From positions 2,666,001 to 2,730,000 of the forward strand of contig NZ_AP028067.1 in the NCBI RefSeq assembly GCF_030297155.1: a DNA stretch of 64,000 nt, read 5' to 3'. The position numbers and the translations under genes are program-made. The stretch is from Vibrio sp. FE10 (lineage in GTDB: Bacteria > Pseudomonadota > Gammaproteobacteria > Enterobacterales > Vibrionaceae). How positions within the stretch are numbered: position 1 is the first letter of the stretch; the number at the start of each line of letters is the position of its first letter. The notes beneath the pieces are model-generated. The model had not been told where the DNA came from. It did not search any database and saw only the letters and a list, made by a program, of their open reading frames with translations. Below, one piece after another: positions 54,751-62,508 of the stretch.

Positions 54751-56559
54751 ATGGTAGACAGCGCAAACTCTTATAGCGATCGTGTATCTCGACTGGTTGG
54801 TTGGGGACACTGGTTTGCATTTTTCAACATCATTGCGGCGATGTTGATAGGTACTCGTTATATTACTCAATCTGCTTGGCCAGACACCTTGCTGGGTCAA
54901 TTCTATTTGGCTGCATCATGGGTCGGTCATTTTGGCTTTTTAGTATTCGCTCTCTACCTATTAGTGCTGTTTCCACTCACTTTTATTCTTCCGTCGAGGA
55001 AGTTATTACGCTTGGTTGCCGTTTGTTTCGCAACCGTAGGTTTAACTGTCCTTCTTATTGATACTCAAACGTATCAAAATATAAACCTCCACCTGACGCC
55101 TGTTGTGTGGGAGGTTTTATTCAGTGGAGAGGAATCTGCATTTACTTCTGATTTGCAGCACCTCTTTATTGTTATGCCGCTTATCTTCTTATTACAGCTC
55201 GGACTATCTGAGTGGGTTTGGCGTAAGCAGCGTAAACTGTCTCATAAACACGTTGGCCGTCCGATCACAGCCGTTTTCTTTTTGTGTTTCATCAGTAGCC
55301 ACTTGACCTACATGTGGGCTGATGCGTATTTCTATAACCCAATTACCAGCCAAAAAGCGAACTTCCCACTGTCTTACCCAATGACAGCGAAAAGCTTTAT
55401 GGAAAAACATGGCCTGTTAGACCGTGAAGAGTATCTACAGCGTTTAGAAGCGAACAAAGAGAACGTAAATTTAGTTAGCTACCCGCTAGAAAAAATTCAA
55501 TACAACCGCCGCAGTGATGATCTTAATATCCTGATGGTGAGTGTAAATAACCTTCGCTCTGATGCACTTAATGCCACTGCGATGCCAAACAGCTACGCGT
55601 ACTCACAGCAAGCGATCAACTTCACCAATCACTACAGTTCAAGTAACGACATGTTTGGTATCTTCGGTTTGTTCTATGGCCTCCCGAGCAGCTACGCAAG
55701 CAGCATCGAAGCTCAAGGCTCGAGTGCAGTACTGTTGGACGTTTTAGATAATCACAATTATAAGTTTGCGGCTTTCAGTGGCGACAACTTTGACGATGCA
55801 CTTTACTCGGAAATCATCTTCCGAGGCCGTGATGTTATGCCAGAGCAAGCAACTTATGATGACAAAAGCGCGATACAAGCTTGGTCTAACTGGATTCAAT
55901 CACCACAAGCTAAACGTCCTTGGTTTAACTTCATTGAACTGACCACGCTGGATAACTTCTCTAACTACGATTCAAGTTCAGAGTCAGACTCTACGTTGAC
56001 CACGGCAGAACGCTTTGCTGCAGACTACCAAAAGTCAGCTCAAGCGGCCGATACTCAGCTTGCAACTATTTACGCAGAATTAGAACGTCTCGACCTTAAA
56101 GACAACACTGTGGTTATCATCACGTCGAACCATGGTACTGAATTTAACGAAACCAAGACCAACAGTTGGGGCGCAAACTCCAACTACAGTCGCTACCAAC
56201 TGCAGGTGCCTTTGTTCATCAGCTGGCCTGGTAAGTCTGCTTCTGAATACACGCATCGCTCGAGTCATTTAGATGTGTCCGTAACATTGATGCAAGAGCT
56301 GCTTGGTGTTTCTTCAAATCCAACAGATTTCAGTAGCGGTCGCAGCCTGTTTGATGAACGTAAGAGAAAGTGGATCCTAGCGGGCGACTCTCGTGAACTG
56401 GCTCTTGTGACTGCTCAGCAAACAACGGTGTTAGATAAGTTTGGCAACTACAAACTGTATGACCAGAACTACAAACGCCTAAAAGATGTAAGCCCTCGCT
56501 TACCAGTATTAATGCAAGGCTTAACAGAGCTGCAGCGTTTCTACACAAAAAATGACTAA
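54751..56559 (+). CDS. yejM: YejM/PbgA/LapC inner-membrane sulfatase-like protein
   Basis: This 602-aa protein has five membrane helices (1-190) followed by a periplasmic alkaline-phosphatase/sulfatase-like domain (about 245-600: LNILMVSVNNLRSDAL, VVIITSNHGTEFNE). In E. coli it senses lipopolysaccharide and blocks YciM/LapB-FtsH degradation of LpxC. Here VNNLRSD takes the place of the metal-binding DDLRxD of true sulfatases, in keeping with a non-catalytic role. Full length. Confidence 0.94.
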   Translation: MVDSANSYSDRVSRLVGWGHWFAFFNIIAAMLIGTRYITQSAWPDTLLGQFYLAASWVGHFGFLVFALYLLVLFPLTFILPSRKLLRLVAVCFATVGLTVLLIDTQTYQNINLHLTPVVWEVLFSGEESAFTSDLQHLFIVMPLIFLLQLGLSEWVWRKQRKLSHKHVGRPITAVFFLCFISSHLTYMWADAYFYNPITSQKANFPLSYPMTAKSFMEKHGLLDREEYLQRLEANKENVNLVSYPLEKIQYNRRSDDLNILMVSVNNLRSDALNATAMPNSYAYSQQAINFTNHYSSSNDMFGIFGLFYGLPSSYASSIEAQGSSAVLLDVLDNHNYKFAAFSGDNFDDALYSEIIFRGRDVMPEQATYDDKSAIQAWSNWIQSPQAKRPWFNFIELTTLDNFSNYDSSSESDSTLTTAERFAADYQKSAQAADTQLATIYAELERLDLKDNTVVIITSNHGTEFNETKTNSWGANSNYSRYQLQVPLFISWPGKSASEYTHRSSHLDVSVTLMQELLGVSSNPTDFSSGRSLFDERKRKWILAGDSRELALVTAQQTTVLDKFGNYKLYDQNYKRLKDVSPRLPVLMQGLTELQRFYTKND

Positions 56560-56576
56560 CTAGTCACCATACAAAG

Positions 56577-56602
56577 AAGGGAAGCATGCAGCTTCCCTTT
56601 TT
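56577..56602 (+). terminator. Terminator of yejLM
   Basis: Stem AAGGGAAGC / GCTTCCCTT, 5-base loop, T-run. Confidence 0.92.
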
Positions 56603-56658
56603 TATTGCCACTAATGACTAGAAAACAAGCAACCAAACAAGATTATGATAATTAAGGG

Positions 56659-56687
56659 TTTACAAGGCACTCTCCCCCTTATATTAT
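56659..56687 (+). promoter_or_regulatory. Promoter of tRNA-Ser (first copy)
   Basis: TTTACA, 17 bases, TATTAT, ending 11 bases before the mature tRNA end. The second tRNA copy has the same two boxes with the same spacing but a different spacer. Confidence 0.75.
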
Positions 56688-56697
56688 TCACGCCACT

Positions 56698-56788
56698 GGA
56701 GGGATGGCTGAGTGGTCGAAAGCACCGGTCTTGAAAACCGGCAACCGTTAATAGCGGTTCTAGGGTTCAAATCCCTATCCCTCCACCA
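56698..56788 (+). tRNA. tRNA-Ser (anticodon UGA), first copy
   Basis: A 91-base type II tRNA including an encoded CCA. The acceptor stem is GGAGGGA / TCCCTCC, anticodon TGA at 56732-56734 in the loop CTTGAAA, with a long variable arm (CCGTTAATAGCGG) as serine tRNAs have, and a T-loop GTTCAAAT. It reads UCA and probably UCG. It is identical to the copy at 59403. Confidence 0.97.
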
Positions 56789-56796
56789 CATTAAAG

Positions 56797-56825
56797 AAAG
56801 CCGTTGAGAAATCAGCGGCTTTTTT
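56797..56825 (+). terminator. Terminator of first tRNA-Ser
   Basis: Stem AAAGCCGTTG / CAGCGGCTTT (one T-G pair), 6-base loop, T-run. The second copy has the same hairpin with a perfect stem. Confidence 0.9.
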
Positions 56826-57194
56826 GCATCTGACGTACAATCAATCGCACCTAAGATCTCATCTTTCACAATCCTTAGTGACCAGCCTTCGCTTACTTGA
56901 TTGGTATCTGTTCCTACAACCAAACCTGTTCCTCACGACACATCTGAACACTTCAAAGCGCTGTTACTGCTCTATTGCTGTTTGACTATCGCCAATCCTA
57001 TTGAATACATACTCCCCCGCGTTTCAGTCACCAATACAAATGTTAAACCACACTTACCTACATGCACGTTCATTGAATGTGATTGGCGAGCGATACATGC
57101 CATTTGGGTAAAGTCATTAACTGGAGGGGCAAGCTGAATTGAAGAGTCAAATTTGGTTTTTTCTCAGACTCTCTCTATGAATCCATAAAAATAA
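56826..57194. other. 369-base stretch after the first tRNA-Ser, no convincing gene
   Basis: A 78-codon plus-strand frame at 56901 starts with GTG, has no ribosome site and shows no family likeness; I do not call it. Nothing else is evident. Confidence 0.5.
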
Positions 57195-57229
57195 AAAATC
57201 CAGAGGCTTCATCGAAATCTCTGGATTTT
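57195..57229 (-). terminator. Terminator of the cysteine-rich peptide gene
   Basis: Stem AAAATCCAGAG / CTCTGGATTTT; on the minus strand it is followed by a T-tract. It lies 27 bases after the peptide stop. Confidence 0.88.
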
Positions 57230-57255
57230 CAAATTTGGCTTGAGCGCTGCTTGAA

Positions 57256-57363
57256 TTAAGCGTTTTCTTGCTTAGTCTCTTGCTGCTCTGCTTGTTTCTT
57301 TTGCTCAGCTTCATTTGCTTGTTCTTCGTGGTTTGAACCACCACATCCGCCACAACAGCTCAT
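57256..57363 (-). CDS. 35-aa cysteine-rich CCGGCGG peptide, probably NsrR-controlled
   Basis: A short open frame encodes MSCCGGCGGSNHEEQ followed by a Glu/Gln/Lys-rich helix (ANEAEQKKQAEQQETKQENA). The CCGGCGG front could bind metal, an iron-sulfur cluster or nitrosyl-iron. The evidence for a real gene is threefold: AGAGAG before the ATG, a strong terminator beyond the stop, and an NsrR-like palindrome 53 bases upstream. An ATG two codons earlier (57369) is an alternative start. It lies just after nnrS on the same strand but has its own promoter signal. I know of no assigned function for such a peptide. Confidence 0.7.
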   Translation of the reverse strand: MSCCGGCGGSNHEEQANEAEQKKQAEQQETKQENA

Positions 57364-57415
57364 AATCATGCTCTCTTTGGTTGTATTTAAGTAACTCAGT
57401 AAGGTCATAATATTA

Positions 57416-57438
57416 AAGATGCATTTTAAATGCAACTT
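57416..57438 (-). promoter_or_regulatory. NsrR-like box upstream of the CCGGCGG peptide gene
   Basis: The 23 bases are AAGATGCATTT, one T, then AAATGCAACTT. This matches the known E. coli NsrR palindrome (AAGATGYATTT and its complement) at all but one or two positions. It lies between the nnrS stop and the peptide gene, so it should control the peptide gene. Confidence 0.75.
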
Positions 57439-57477
57439 TAATATTGATCGAATTTCCCACTTGTTATCATGGAGTAT

Positions 57478-58668
57478 TTAAGCTTTTGGTTTTATTAGAA
57501 TTGGTAAGTACAACACAACGAAACAACTGTATGCAGCTACCCACAGAGCACTGGATAAGGTAATGATATAGACAATATTATGGGTAAAGTACCCGCCAAA
57601 CACTCGCACAATAAAGGCAAAGACAATGGCGATTAACGCCGCGGTCATTATTTTGCCAATCGCGATAGTTCGACCGGTGTGTCCTAGCGACACACGTGAG
57701 ATCATTGATAAGATCATCACTCCCATGCCACCCACGGTTAGCGCATGAATCGCTTGTGATTGCGTGACCAATGGCGAAATGATCGAAACGCCAAATAGAA
57801 TAAGCCCTAACGAAATTGCCCAATAGCTTAAATGTAAAGTCCACACGAGGGGTGTCTTGAATGCTACCCATATCTTCCACCTTACCGCCCTAAACGCGTT
57901 TGCCAAGCCACTGACAATAAACACGGTAGCAACGATGCCTTGTGCAACGGGAAGTATCTGAAAGCTCAACACAACAGCGAGAATCGTGCTGACTATGCTC
58001 AGTTTTTCAAGCCATGGTAATGCAGGAGTTCGTGGTGTCTGTGTGCCATTAGCGGTAAACATAGGAAAGACTCGCCCACCCATAATGCACATGACTAGGG
58101 TCACCAACAGCACCATGCCTGTACTCGCTTGTGAAATTAAGACCGGCTGCTGAAATAGAACGCCATAGTGCATTGCGGCATTGGCAAAAGTCATTAGCAA
58201 CAAAATGGGAACGAACAACAGGTTTCGCCAAAGTTTCACACTGGCAATATTGTGAGCAAGAGAAATCATAGCGATAGGCAAAAACAGTAAATCAATTCCA
58301 GCCACCAACCAAGGGCTTAACACATCCGGCAAGAACATCGCTACTCTCGCGCAAAGCCAGATAGCCAGAAGTAACATTAGCCCTCGTCCGTTAATGCTGC
58401 GGACACCTGTCCAGTTTTGTACTGCCGTCAGTAAAAAGCCCACCACGACAGTGGCTGCAAAGCCAAATAACATTTCATGAATGTGCCACCACATTGCCCC
58501 GCCATAAACATTCAGGGTTGCGCTGCCATTCCAAAACGCGGCCCACCCGACTAACGCTGCAATACTAAAAAGTGATGCAAACAAGAAAAACGGTCGAAAC
58601 GCGAGTTCAAAAAATGCTGTCATTGAGACGCCTTTATTGGGGTTTGCATTCAAATCTTTCATCATCAT
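57478..58668 (-). CDS. nnrS: NnrS family membrane protein
   Basis: This 396-aa inner-membrane protein has about 12 hydrophobic segments. It carries the NnrS patterns FRPFFLFASLFS, MWWHIHEMLFGFAATVVVGF and NWTGV, with His residues that bind haem and copper in the family. NnrS is a haem-copper protein that protects against nitric oxide stress in V. cholerae. It follows nsrR by 22 bases on the same strand, so repressor and target form one operon. Confidence 0.94.
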   Translation of the reverse strand: MMMKDLNANPNKGVSMTAFFELAFRPFFLFASLFSIAALVGWAAFWNGSATLNVYGGAMWWHIHEMLFGFAATVVVGFLLTAVQNWTGVRSINGRGLMLLLAIWLCARVAMFLPDVLSPWLVAGIDLLFLPIAMISLAHNIASVKLWRNLLFVPILLLMTFANAAMHYGVLFQQPVLISQASTGMVLLVTLVMCIMGGRVFPMFTANGTQTPRTPALPWLEKLSIVSTILAVVLSFQILPVAQGIVATVFIVSGLANAFRAVRWKIWVAFKTPLVWTLHLSYWAISLGLILFGVSIISPLVTQSQAIHALTVGGMGVMILSMISRVSLGHTGRTIAIGKIMTAALIAIVFAFIVRVFGGYFTHNIVYIITLSSALWVAAYSCFVVLYLPILIKPKA

Positions 58669-58690
58669 AAACCTAGTGAGTTAACCAAAA

Positions 58691-59134
58691 TTAAATAACT
58701 TCAACCGCCAAGATTTGTCCTAGCATGTAGCTGTGCTCTTCGCCTAAGAGATCTTGTAAGCTATAAGCGTCTAAGCTTTTGTAAAAACACTCTTGAGCTT
58801 CAGCAAAGATAGTTTTCAATTGGCAATTTGGTGTAATGACACAGCGGTTATCCTCGCCAAAGCATTCAACTAAGTTACGCTTATCTTCTAATTCTCGAAC
58901 TAACGTACCAATATTGATCTGACTTGGAGGGCAACTCAGTTTCAAGCCACCATTTTTACCGCGGGTGGCGATCAAATGACCTTTAAGGTTGAGCTGCTGA
59001 ACAATCTTCATTAAATGGTTTTTAGAAATACCATAGCTGTTAGCAATGTCGCCGATGGTGCTAAGAGATTGGTTGTTGATCGCTAGATAAATCAGAACTC
59101 GCAGGGAGTAATCAGTGTAACGTGTGATATGCAT
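58691..59134 (-). CDS. nsrR: Nitric-oxide-sensing repressor NsrR (Rrf2 family)
   Basis: This 147-aa regulator starts at MHITRYTDYSLRVLIYLA (ATG at 59134); a longer upstream frame overlaps the promoter box and is unlikely. The winged-helix part includes YGISKNHLMKIVQQL. Three Cys (91, 98, 104 in CFGEDNRCVITPNC) hold an iron-sulfur cluster that nitric oxide destroys, releasing the repressor from DNA. Normal length (E. coli NsrR 141 aa). An NsrR-like box lies 21 bases upstream, so it probably represses itself and nnrS. Confidence 0.95.
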   Translation of the reverse strand: MHITRYTDYSLRVLIYLAINNQSLSTIGDIANSYGISKNHLMKIVQQLNLKGHLIATRGKNGGLKLSCPPSQINIGTLVRELEDKRNLVECFGEDNRCVITPNCQLKTIFAEAQECFYKSLDAYSLQDLLGEEHSYMLGQILAVEVI

Positions 59135-59154
59135 AGTGGGATATTTCACTCTAT

Positions 59155-59177
59155 AAGATGCATTAATTATGAATCTT
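59155..59177 (-). promoter_or_regulatory. NsrR-like box upstream of nsrR-nnrS
   Basis: AAGATGCATTA, one T or spacer, then TTATGAATCTT: a 23-base palindrome with one clear mismatch in the inner half (GCAT versus GAAT). The same pattern as at 57416. Confidence 0.75.
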
Positions 59178-59363
59178 ATAGTCATTAAAGGCAAGATTAA
59201 CCCTAGAGGGAGATAAGAACGACACAGCAAGAAGCTAAATCTACACCTTTGCCTGCCCCCTTAACTTCGTTTATGGCATCTCTTGTATTAGATGAATTTT
59301 CACTCTAGCAATATATAAACACACAAACTTGTTCATAAAAAAAGCAGTCAGTTCATAAGGGTA

Positions 59364-59392
59364 TTTACAAGCGAATCACACCACTATATTAT
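59364..59392 (+). promoter_or_regulatory. Promoter of tRNA-Ser (second copy)
   Basis: TTTACA, 17 bases, TATTAT, ending 10 bases before the tRNA. Apart from the boxes and the last dozen bases, it differs from the first copy. Confidence 0.75.
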
Positions 59393-59402
59393 TCGCGGCA
59401 CT

Positions 59403-59493
59403 GGAGGGATGGCTGAGTGGTCGAAAGCACCGGTCTTGAAAACCGGCAACCGTTAATAGCGGTTCTAGGGTTCAAATCCCTATCCCTCCACCA
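59403..59493 (+). tRNA. tRNA-Ser (anticodon UGA), second copy
   Basis: Identical in all 91 bases to the tRNA at 56698, including the encoded CCA; anticodon at 59437-59439. Downstream bases CATTAAAGAAAGCCG are also shared, and the terminator is the same save one base, so the duplicated unit includes promoter boxes, tRNA and terminator. Confidence 0.97.
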
Positions 59494-59501
59494 CATTAAA
59501 G

Positions 59502-59530
59502 AAAGCCGCTGAGAAATCAGCGGCTTTTTT
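59502..59530 (+). terminator. Terminator of second tRNA-Ser
   Basis: Perfect stem AAAGCCGCTG / CAGCGGCTTT with a 6-base loop and a T-run. Confidence 0.92.
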
Positions 59531-59558
59531 GTATCTGAAGATCACGCACCTCAACAAT

Positions 59559-60479
59559 TCAGCTATTCACAGCCAATGCAGCGTTTAGTAACTGCATGTG
59601 GATCGGCACCAGATCTTTATGTTCTGACCGATAACCACCGCCTACCACACACGCCATTGGAATCGCTTTACTCTTTGCTAAATTGAGCATCAAGCAATCG
59701 CGTTCAAATATCCCTTGCGTAGAAATATTCAAATACCCCAATTCGTCATCTCGATGAATATCGACACCCGCATCATAGATAATCAGATCCGGTTGATGAT
59801 GAGCAATAGCCATGTTGGTGACTTGTTCAAAGCAACGCAGAAACTCTTCATCTTCGGTTTCACGGCTTAACGGCACATCCAAGTCAGACACAGGTTTACG
59901 CGCAGGGAAGTTCTTATCGCAGTGGAATGACAGAGTAATAATGTCGTCATTCTCTTGGCAAAGAGTCGCTGTACCATCGCCATGGTGCACATCACTGTCG
60001 ACGATCAGCACTTTATCGATATGTTCAAACGTTAGCGCATGCTTGGCCGCCAAAACCAGATCATTCAACAAACAGAAGCCACTGCCAAAATCTCGGTGCG
60101 CATGATGATAACCACCGCTGAGATGAATCGCTAAACCACTCTCGATGGCCATTTCTGCAGCCAAGCAGGTTCCACCACTTGAATAGAGTGTTCTTTCTAT
60201 AAGCTGTTCGCTCCACGGAAAGCCGATACGTCTCATTTTTGCCGCAGGCAAATTTCCAGAAACCAGCAAATCGACATATTCACCATCGTGTACCTGCTTT
60301 ACTTGTTCTACCGAAACAGGCATTGGCTGAAACATTTCGAATGCATTACCCCATTTCGGATCGCTGTCCATGTGGTGCTTCACCGCACTGTGCAACAGTT
60401 GGTATTTATGGATTGGATAACGATGCCCTTCTGGTAAAGGCAACTGAGAATAAATTGGATGGTAAATTAAAGGAGTCAT
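59559..60479 (-). CDS. Histone-deacetylase-family hydrolase
   Basis: A 306-aa zinc hydrolase of the HDAC/acetoin-utilisation (AcuC) superfamily. The His pair is in SGGYHHAHRDFG, the metal Asp/His in VDSDVHHGDGT, and a second Asp in IYDAGVDIHRDDELG. Bacterial members remove acetyl groups from polyamines or small amides; the exact substrate is unknown. It is convergent with the second tRNA-Ser and divergent from the Fur-box peptide gene. Confidence 0.9.
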   Translation of the reverse strand: MTPLIYHPIYSQLPLPEGHRYPIHKYQLLHSAVKHHMDSDPKWGNAFEMFQPMPVSVEQVKQVHDGEYVDLLVSGNLPAAKMRRIGFPWSEQLIERTLYSSGGTCLAAEMAIESGLAIHLSGGYHHAHRDFGSGFCLLNDLVLAAKHALTFEHIDKVLIVDSDVHHGDGTATLCQENDDIITLSFHCDKNFPARKPVSDLDVPLSRETEDEEFLRCFEQVTNMAIAHHQPDLIIYDAGVDIHRDDELGYLNISTQGIFERDCLMLNLAKSKAIPMACVVGGGYRSEHKDLVPIHMQLLNAALAVNS

Positions 60480-60546
60480 AGTCAGGTGTATTACGTATCA
60501 GTCTCAAAATCATAACAGTCTCAGACTTGGCGACAACCTTAATTGG

Positions 60547-60565
60547 TGATAATAATTATCATTAC
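60547..60565. promoter_or_regulatory. Fur box
   Basis: TGATAATAATTATCATTAC contains a near-perfect Fur palindrome (GATAATnATTATC). It lies 25 bases before the small peptide ATG at 60590 and 68 bases before the divergent hydrolase gene, so either or both could be iron-repressed. Confidence 0.78.
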
Positions 60566-60589
60566 CTTTAATTAATTTCAGAGACAACA

Positions 60590-60715
60590 ATGAAAAACGT
60601 AATACTCATCTGTGGTGTGATCTGTGGCTCTGTCACAGCAGTAATGATTTTCGTGAGCATGCTGATGGTCAGTTGGTGGAGCGTTGATTTTCTCGCGTTA
60701 ACCCATCACACTTAA
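60590..60715 (+). CDS. 41-aa membrane peptide behind a Fur box
   Basis: The short frame starts MKNVILICGVICGSVTAVMI and ends FVSMLMVSWWSVDFLALTHHT. Nearly all of residues 3-30 form one membrane helix. GAGACAACA before the ATG is a fair ribosome site. The next gene (60741) follows after 25 bases with its own ribosome site, so both may share the Fur-controlled transcript. Small single-helix proteins of this kind often adjust a transporter; that is only a possibility here. I do not recognise a family. Confidence 0.6.
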   Translation: MKNVILICGVICGSVTAVMIFVSMLMVSWWSVDFLALTHHT

Positions 60716-60740
60716 CTGATTGAACTAACAAGGAATCATT

Positions 60741-61427
60741 ATGAGCGTTATTTTTATCACTGGTGCGAACCGAGGTATTGGCTTAAGCCTAGCCCGACAC
60801 TACGTCAATGATCGCCACACCGTGTATGCTACCTATCGCGATGCTTCCACAGCACAAGAGTTACTTGCTCTCGCAAACGAAAACAGCAACCTTTCGTGTA
60901 TACAGCTCGACATCACGGACTATCAATCCGTCAATGAACTTCCTTCAAAGCTTGAATCCATCGATATTCTCATCAATAACGCTGGCTACTATGGCCCTAA
61001 AGGTTACGGGTTAGGCAATACCGATGTAGAAGAGTGGCGTCGTGTTTTCGAAACCAACACCATCGCTCCTCTCAAGCTCGTTGAATCCTTACTGCCTCTG
61101 CTTGCAAAAAGCCCAATAAAAAAGATCGCGTGCCTTTCATCAAGAGTGGGCAGCATGTCTGAAAACACATCAGGCGGAGGCTATATCTATCGTTCCTCTA
61201 AAGCGGCTCTAAACTCGGTTGTGAAGAGTTTAAGCAACGACTTGACCGATAATGGCTTTACAGTGTTAGCGTTACATCCTGGTTGGGTACAGACGGAAAT
61301 GGGCGGCCCTAATGCTCTTATTGATACAGAGACTTCAGCTAAAGGCCTTGTGACTGTAATAGAGTCATCGAATACTGAAGTGAGTGGTCACTTCTTTAAT
61401 TTCGATGGTAGCGAAATAGATTGGTAG
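60741..61427 (+). CDS. Short-chain dehydrogenase/reductase
   Basis: A 228-aa NAD(P)-dependent oxidoreductase with TGANRGIGLSLA at the front, INNAG, CLSSRVGS (Ser), and the catalytic YRSSK in GGYIYRSSKAALNS. It also has LHPGWVQTEMGG, as in the CsgA/YbbO-like carbonyl reductases. The substrate is unknown. AAGGAATC precedes the ATG. It may be iron-regulated by the Fur box upstream of the small peptide. The next gene follows after 7 bases. Confidence 0.92.
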   Translation: MSVIFITGANRGIGLSLARHYVNDRHTVYATYRDASTAQELLALANENSNLSCIQLDITDYQSVNELPSKLESIDILINNAGYYGPKGYGLGNTDVEEWRRVFETNTIAPLKLVESLLPLLAKSPIKKIACLSSRVGSMSENTSGGGYIYRSSKAALNSVVKSLSNDLTDNGFTVLALHPGWVQTEMGGPNALIDTETSAKGLVTVIESSNTEVSGHFFNFDGSEIDW

Positions 61428-61434
61428 CCGTCAC

Positions 61435-62436
61435 ATGGGTCGTCGCGTTATCTCAAGCTTACTCGTACGTTCAACACTGTTGTGTCTAACAATGGTGCTC
61501 ACTGGATGTTTCGATGACAGCCCACAGAACTATTTCGACGACTATCAGACCAAAATAGCCAACGTGCAAGATGCTGATGAGATACAGGAAGACTGGGAGT
61601 TTGAAAGCCTGCCGAGAAAGCGAGAACTGTTTATTGAAGTTCCTTCGCTCTCTATCGGGCTTATCGACAGTTATCAACTTCGACAATGTGGATTATTCAA
61701 TCTGATTGCAGAAAGAAACTCCGTACTTGGAAAAGTCGCCGACGAGTTCCGAAATTACGATTATCAAGTCGCTCTACTGGAAGGTGTTGGTCAATGTTTA
61801 TCTAATAACGAATTAGATCCAGAGATCGTAGAATTACTCAAAGAAATCGAGCAACAGAAACTCGCACAATTTCCACTGCACCAATGGAATCTCATCTATG
61901 CCAGTGAAGCGATGCAGTCTCAAATGCGTGGAAGTCAGTGGTTGCGTGCTGATATCGGCGAACAAGTCCGACAGACAAGTGACGCACTAGAGCTTATTAA
62001 CCGAGCGTTAAACACACCGCTCGTTTCCGGCAAGACTACTGAGGTTCAAGAAGGATTAGAGAAGAGTTCGACGCTTGGGGATTTGTATTACTCACTATCT
62101 CATGCCTCTGTCGAACTCGATATCATTACCAAACAGCTGACAACTTTTGACGCCAACATCATCTGTGGTAAGCAACGAGACACCACTAAGTTTCGCTATC
62201 TCAACAATGTGTTTGAGCAACAATACATTGGCAAGGTTCAGCCGTACATGGCGCAGCTGGATGGCTACTATCAGCAGCTAGACCCGCAGCTTGCTATGTT
62301 TGATGCCAAGCCAGAACTACACAGCTATTACTTTCCGATCCAAGATGCGCATCAAGCCTTTCGATCATCCACTCGCCGCCATGTTGATTATTGGCAGCAG
62401 CTGTTTAAGCGCTGCGGGCGCAAAGTTGGTCGTTAG
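61435..62436 (+). CDS. DUF3080-type lipoprotein
   Basis: This 333-aa protein has a signal with a lipobox (VLTGC, lipid on Cys near residue 25) and an otherwise helical body. It fits the DUF3080 family known from Vibrio and relatives; no function is known to me. It follows the SDR gene by 7 bases, so it is in the same operon. Conserved-looking parts are SIGLIDSYQLRQCGLFNLIA and the end FRSSTRRHVDYWQQLFKRC. Confidence 0.78.
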   Translation: MGRRVISSLLVRSTLLCLTMVLTGCFDDSPQNYFDDYQTKIANVQDADEIQEDWEFESLPRKRELFIEVPSLSIGLIDSYQLRQCGLFNLIAERNSVLGKVADEFRNYDYQVALLEGVGQCLSNNELDPEIVELLKEIEQQKLAQFPLHQWNLIYASEAMQSQMRGSQWLRADIGEQVRQTSDALELINRALNTPLVSGKTTEVQEGLEKSSTLGDLYYSLSHASVELDIITKQLTTFDANIICGKQRDTTKFRYLNNVFEQQYIGKVQPYMAQLDGYYQQLDPQLAMFDAKPELHSYYFPIQDAHQAFRSSTRRHVDYWQQLFKRCGRKVGR

Positions 62437-62508
62437 TTCCAGTATCACCAATAAGCAGCAGTATCGCTAATAAACAGCAATTTGTTCTCAGTGCCTAACT
62501 TTTAGTTC

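Noticed and set aside
56901..57137. 78-codon plus-strand frame after the first tRNA-Ser
   Set aside because: GTG start, no ribosome site, mixed hydrophobic and polar composition without any family pattern, and no terminator or promoter placed to serve it.
57147..57353. 68-codon minus-strand frame overlapping the CCGGCGG peptide
   Set aside because: It runs in another frame through the peptide gene and its terminator hairpin; the Lys/Ser-rich sequence is a frame shadow of the Glu/Gln-rich peptide.
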